Positions 61,039 through 64,000 of a stretch of DNA of 64,000 bases are shown piece by piece. The notes under the pieces are model-generated. The model searched no databases. It was given only the letters and a program-made list of their open reading frames with translations, and was not told the DNA's origin. The stretch's first letter is position 1. Each line of letters begins with the position of its first letter. The stretch comes from Thalassospira xianhensis MCCC 1A02616. Lineage in GTDB: Bacteria; Pseudomonadota; Alphaproteobacteria; Rhodospirillales; Thalassospiraceae. A program made the position numbers and the translations under genes. The stretch is taken from the NCBI RefSeq assembly GCF_003326475.1, contig NZ_JPWA01000019.1, positions 28,522 through 92,521 of the forward strand, given 5' to 3'.

Positions 61039-61860
61039 ATGACGATTGCCCTTCCGGCCGATGCCAGTGCCCTTGAAAACGGGTTGATTGAAATTGCGCG
61101 CCGTGCCGGTGCCGCCATGATGAAAATCTATGACACCGATTTCGAAATCCGGTCCAAGGATGATGCATCCCCGGTGACCGAGGCCGACGATGCCGCCGAG
61201 GCAGTGATCCTGCCCGGTCTTCGCGCCCTGACCCCGAATGTCAAAATCGTGTCCGAGGAAAGTGCGGCTGCAGGTGACATTCCCGATGTGAACGGGGATA
61301 CCGATTTCTTCTGGCTGGTGGATCCGCTGGACGGGACCAAGGAATTCATCAAACGCAACGGCGAATTCACCGTCAATATTGCCCTGATTGCCAAGGGCGC
61401 ACCGGTTCTGGGTGTGGTTTATGCCCCGGCGATTGAAAAGCTTTATTACGGCGGACCGGATGGCGCAAAGCTGATTGAAGGCAATGGTGATGTTGATGAC
61501 ACAACCCGCGCCATCACCGTGCGCGACATGCCCGAAGACGGGGTAGTTGTCGTCGGATCGCGTTCGCATGGCGATCCCGAGGCGATGAAAGCCTTTCTGG
61601 GCGACCTTGCGGTCAAGGAACTGCGCCCGGCGGGAAGCTCGCTTAAGCTCTGCCTTCTGGCCGAAGGGGTTGCTGACCTTTATCCGCGGCTTGGTCCGAC
61701 CATGGAATGGGATATCGGTGCCGGTCATGCGGTTCTGGCAGCCGCCGGTGGCGTGGTCGAGAATATGGACGGGACTCGGTTTGCCTATGGCAAGGCCGAT
61801 TTCCGCAATCCGTTCTTCATCGCACGCAGCCCATCCGTGCCGGTGACCTACCAATCCTGA
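61039..61860 (+). CDS. cysQ: 3'(2'),5'-bisphosphate nucleotidase
   Basis: A 273-residue inositol-monophosphatase-fold enzyme that hydrolyses pAp/PAPS, preventing inhibition of sulfur assimilation and RNA decay enzymes. Metal-binding motifs: DDASPVTEADDAAE, VSEESAAAGDIP (EE), FWLVDPLDGTKEF and the C-terminal MEWDIGAGHAVLAAAGG. Length is standard. The ATG has only a weak ribosome-binding site (GAGA). Confidence 0.93.
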   Translation: MTIALPADASALENGLIEIARRAGAAMMKIYDTDFEIRSKDDASPVTEADDAAEAVILPGLRALTPNVKIVSEESAAAGDIPDVNGDTDFFWLVDPLDGTKEFIKRNGEFTVNIALIAKGAPVLGVVYAPAIEKLYYGGPDGAKLIEGNGDVDDTTRAITVRDMPEDGVVVVGSRSHGDPEAMKAFLGDLAVKELRPAGSSLKLCLLAEGVADLYPRLGPTMEWDIGAGHAVLAAAGGVVENMDGTRFAYGKADFRNPFFIARSPSVPVTYQS

Positions 61861-62162
61861 TCTATCGCGAAGCGGTAGGCGATCCGAATAATAGAACGAT
61901 CATAGCGGCTTGTCTTTTGTGCGGCGCATCAAAGGCGGGCCGCATTGCATATGGCGCATATCACGATGCATGCCAGACCGCAGAAACCTTGACATTTTTG
62001 GCAATTTGAATGATGATCGGGCCATCGCCACACAAAGTGTAGGTGACGTAAATAGCCGCCGGAATCACGGCGACGCGGTCCGGGTCACTGCCGCGGAGCG
62101 ACCACCGGGCTAGAGCGTAAAATGGAGCCGCCATCTTGATGGCGGCTCTGCGCTGTTTGGGG
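61861..62162. other. Intergenic region after cysQ, 302 bases
   Basis: No gene. It contains a plus-strand promoter-like pair (TTGACA at 61989-61994 and GATGAT at 62012-62017) without a gene behind it, and the terminator hairpin of the converging MFS gene near 62117-62149. A small RNA cannot be excluded. Confidence 0.35.
62117..62149 (-). terminator. Terminator of the MFS gene
   Basis: GAGCCGCCATC/GATGGCGGCTC perfect stem with a TT loop; on the minus strand it is followed by CATTTTAC. Confidence 0.65.
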
Positions 62163-63332
62163 TTAGTTTCCCGGTGCCGGTGTGGCGCGGCGCATCATCA
62201 AAAGCAGTACCGAAATGCCTGCCGACAGTAGAACAAGGATCGGCAAGGCCCAGCTTCCGACCATCACCAGAAGCGACGTCCCCGCCGACGGGCCAACGAT
62301 GGCCCCCAGCGTATAGCTTTGCGATACAATCACGAGAACGCCGACCTGATATCCCTGCCCCCGGCCACTGGCCGCGATCAGGACGGCAGCGGTATAAAGC
62401 CCGGCCACCGCGATCCCCAATGCGAACTGAATGGTGGCGGCAAAGATGCCATATCCGGCAAGCGCCATCGGCACCGCCCCCACCAGAAGCAATCCGAAGC
62501 ATAGCCATGCCAGTTTGATCGGGCCGCTTTTATCGGAAACATAGCCGACAAGCGGCTGGCAGATCGTGCCACCAAAAACAAAGATCGCGGCCAGCCACAA
62601 CCCGGCTTCGGCAAGCCCAGTGTCGCGTTGCGACTGCAAGGGCAGGACCGACAAAAAGCAGATTTCGACAAACCCTGCGACAAAGGCAATCAGCACCAGA
62701 TCCCAATGATCAATCCAGCGCCGGAAAGCTGCCCCCGCGCCCTTTTGAGTTGATGTCATTGCAAGACGCGGCATGGCAAAGGCACAGAAAAGCGGGATGA
62801 TCGCCGCCACAAGGGCAATGCCCGATAAGGCAAAGGCATCCGTGCCAAACCAGCCAATCAGGATCGGCCCCAACACAATGCCAAGCCCCATCAGGGTTTC
62901 ATGAAAACCAACCACCCGGCCCAGTTTATCGCGCGGGGCCAGTTGCACGATCAACCCGTCACACACCACCCACCGCAGGATCAACCCCACCCCGGCAAAC
63001 AGGGTTGCCGGCAGGACAAGAGCCGATTGCGGCGCAAACATCACCACGACAATCAGGGTGAAAAACGACAGGCCGCTGATCAGAAGCGGGATGAAGGGAT
63101 GGGTTTTGCGCAAAATCGCCGCGACAAAGAACCCACCGATCAGATCGGAAATCCAGTAAAGCGACAGCATCATGCCGCCATGCCGTTCGCCCAATCCGGC
63201 ATTGGTCAGTGCCAGCGGCAAAAGCGTGTCGATCACGCCGATCTGAATGATCTGCGAGACAAAGGACGCCAGATTGATCAATGCCAGCGGGATGGCAGTT
63301 TTCGGCGGAATGGACGGCATGTGCAAAGGCAT
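62163..63332 (-). CDS. MFS transporter, 12-helix type
   Basis: A 389-residue inner-membrane transporter of the sugar/drug-porter-like type (YfkF/YcaD-like). Twelve hydrophobic helices can be followed, from INLASFVSQIIQIGVID at about residue 20 to the final VGSWALPILVLLSAGISVLLL. The A-like motif GYVSDKSGPIKLAWLC sits between helices 8 and 9. Substrate unknown. It is monocistronic with its own terminator. ATG start at MPLHMPSIPPK. Confidence 0.85.
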   Translation of the reverse strand: MPLHMPSIPPKTAIPLALINLASFVSQIIQIGVIDTLLPLALTNAGLGERHGGMMLSLYWISDLIGGFFVAAILRKTHPFIPLLISGLSFFTLIVVVMFAPQSALVLPATLFAGVGLILRWVVCDGLIVQLAPRDKLGRVVGFHETLMGLGIVLGPILIGWFGTDAFALSGIALVAAIIPLFCAFAMPRLAMTSTQKGAGAAFRRWIDHWDLVLIAFVAGFVEICFLSVLPLQSQRDTGLAEAGLWLAAIFVFGGTICQPLVGYVSDKSGPIKLAWLCFGLLLVGAVPMALAGYGIFAATIQFALGIAVAGLYTAAVLIAASGRGQGYQVGVLVIVSQSYTLGAIVGPSAGTSLLVMVGSWALPILVLLSAGISVLLLMMRRATPAPGN

Positions 63333-63591
63333 AAAAGGCCCTCCTTGCGATGGATTACACCGTTTCGAGGACCTGAGCGGGTGTTTGCAGCAGGCCGGAT
63401 ATCAAGGACGCAGGCTTTGACACGCACCACGTGCGAACCGGGATCAATCATCGGGTTCTTCCTGCGACCGACACCCTAAACCGGGACGATCATTCTATCA
63501 ATCCAAACAGCGATAAAGTCGGTTCCAGCTTGTCATTAAGCCCTATCGTCGCTAGGTATTTCACAAGGCTATATTTTTTATGGAATGCTTG

Positions 63592-64000
63592 ATGTCCCCG
63601 GCTTTGACGATCCGCCCCTATTCCGAAGGTGCCCTGACACAGGCCGCGGCCAAGTTGCGCGCGGGCGAACTTGTCGCGTTTCCGACCGAAACGGTTTACG
63701 GGCTGGGAGCGGATGCCACCAATGACGATGCGGTTGCGGGTATTTTTAGCGCCAAACAACGGCCAAGCTTCAACCCGCTAATCAGCCATTTCCCCGACCG
63801 CGATGCCGCCGCCCAGCATGCGATTTTTGATGCGCGTGCGGATAAACTTGCAGCGGCATTCTGGCCCGGTGCGCTGACCCTTGTTTTGCCCAAACGCGAT
63901 GACAGCACGGTTTCGAAACTGACCACCGCCGGGTTGCCAAGCATCGCCGTGCGTGTGCCCGCCCACGAAATGGCACGCGCATTGTTACGCGCGGTCGGCC
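63592..64000 (+). CDS. Threonylcarbamoyl-AMP synthase (TsaC/Sua5), cut by the window edge
   Basis: The N-terminal 136 residues of a Sua5/YrdC/TsaC protein, open at the right edge. It shows LRAGELVAFPTETVYGLGADATNDDAVAGIFSAKQRPSFNPLISHF, including the substrate-binding KxR/NPL motif (KQRPSFNPL), and FWPGALTLVLPK. It makes threonylcarbamoyl-AMP for the t6A37 tRNA modification. The start is taken at the ATG of MSPALTIRP with GGAA upstream; an in-frame ATG 12 bases earlier is possible. Whether it continues as a long Sua5 form cannot be seen. Confidence 0.92.
   Translation, partial: MSPALTIRPYSEGALTQAAAKLRAGELVAFPTETVYGLGADATNDDAVAGIFSAKQRPSFNPLISHFPDRDAAAQHAIFDARADKLAAAFWPGALTLVLPKRDDSTVSKLTTAGLPSIAVRVPAHEMARALLRAVG

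Overview
This window is chromosomal DNA from an alphaproteobacterium, most likely a marine Rhodospirillales of the Thalassospira type. That assignment is inferred from gene content: EipB (DUF1849), an HdaA-type DnaA homologue, DUF2066, the small aa3-type cytochrome c oxidase subunit IV, a SAM-II riboswitch, and the housekeeping set ppk-ppx, rnd, purM-purN, ndk and aspS. Most genes are GC-rich. I see no rRNA, tRNA, CRISPR array, IS element or prophage. The last gene, a TsaC/Sua5 homologue, is cut by the right edge.

Bases 1-31000 are mostly core. They hold an HDAC-like deacetylase, a BigR/SqrR-type persulfide sensor, a SPOR lipoprotein translationally coupled to EipB, aspS, and a polyphosphate block (sixA, ppk, ppx). 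A LysR/NmrA/SnoaL cassette and rnd follow. Next is a rimB-rimK-aspartoacylase-like operon (ribosomal protein S6 glutamylation), then hdaA, an AI-2E/PerM permease and DUF2066 facing purM-purN. Two tandem cytochrome-oxidase-IV-like microproteins (42 and 44 aa), a chemoreceptor with a duplicated sensor module, ndk, an ABC-F ATPase and an RTX protein complete this part.

Bases 31000-54800 are more accessory. They carry an AraC regulator, an autotransporter with 25-residue repeats, an ArsR/SRPBCC pair whose start codon lies inside a perfect inverted repeat, a DHA2 efflux pump behind a MerR-like spacer operator, and metNIQ. The met operon has a complete 5' control region: promoter, SAM-II aptamer and intrinsic terminator. 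Next to it is the most unusual locus, a three-gene cassette (42333-46173). Its central gene encodes a full-length bacterial homologue of animal protein-arginine deiminases with all four catalytic residues; both flanking proteins are unrecognised. After it come a homocysteine methyltransferase-like gene, holC-pepA, nnrS and a qor/LysR divergent pair.

Bases 54800-64000 carry the AmmeMemoRadiSam genes: amrS, and a MEMO1-AMMECR1 fusion coupled to DUF2750. They are split by an AT-rich Abi_C-type gene that looks like a recently acquired phage-defence gene. Then follow a rhodanese/FtrA pair, cysQ, an MFS carrier and the partial tsaC.

The best candidates for new biology are the deiminase cassette, the SAM-II aptamer wired to a terminator, and the defence gene lodged inside the AmmeMemoRadiSam locus.
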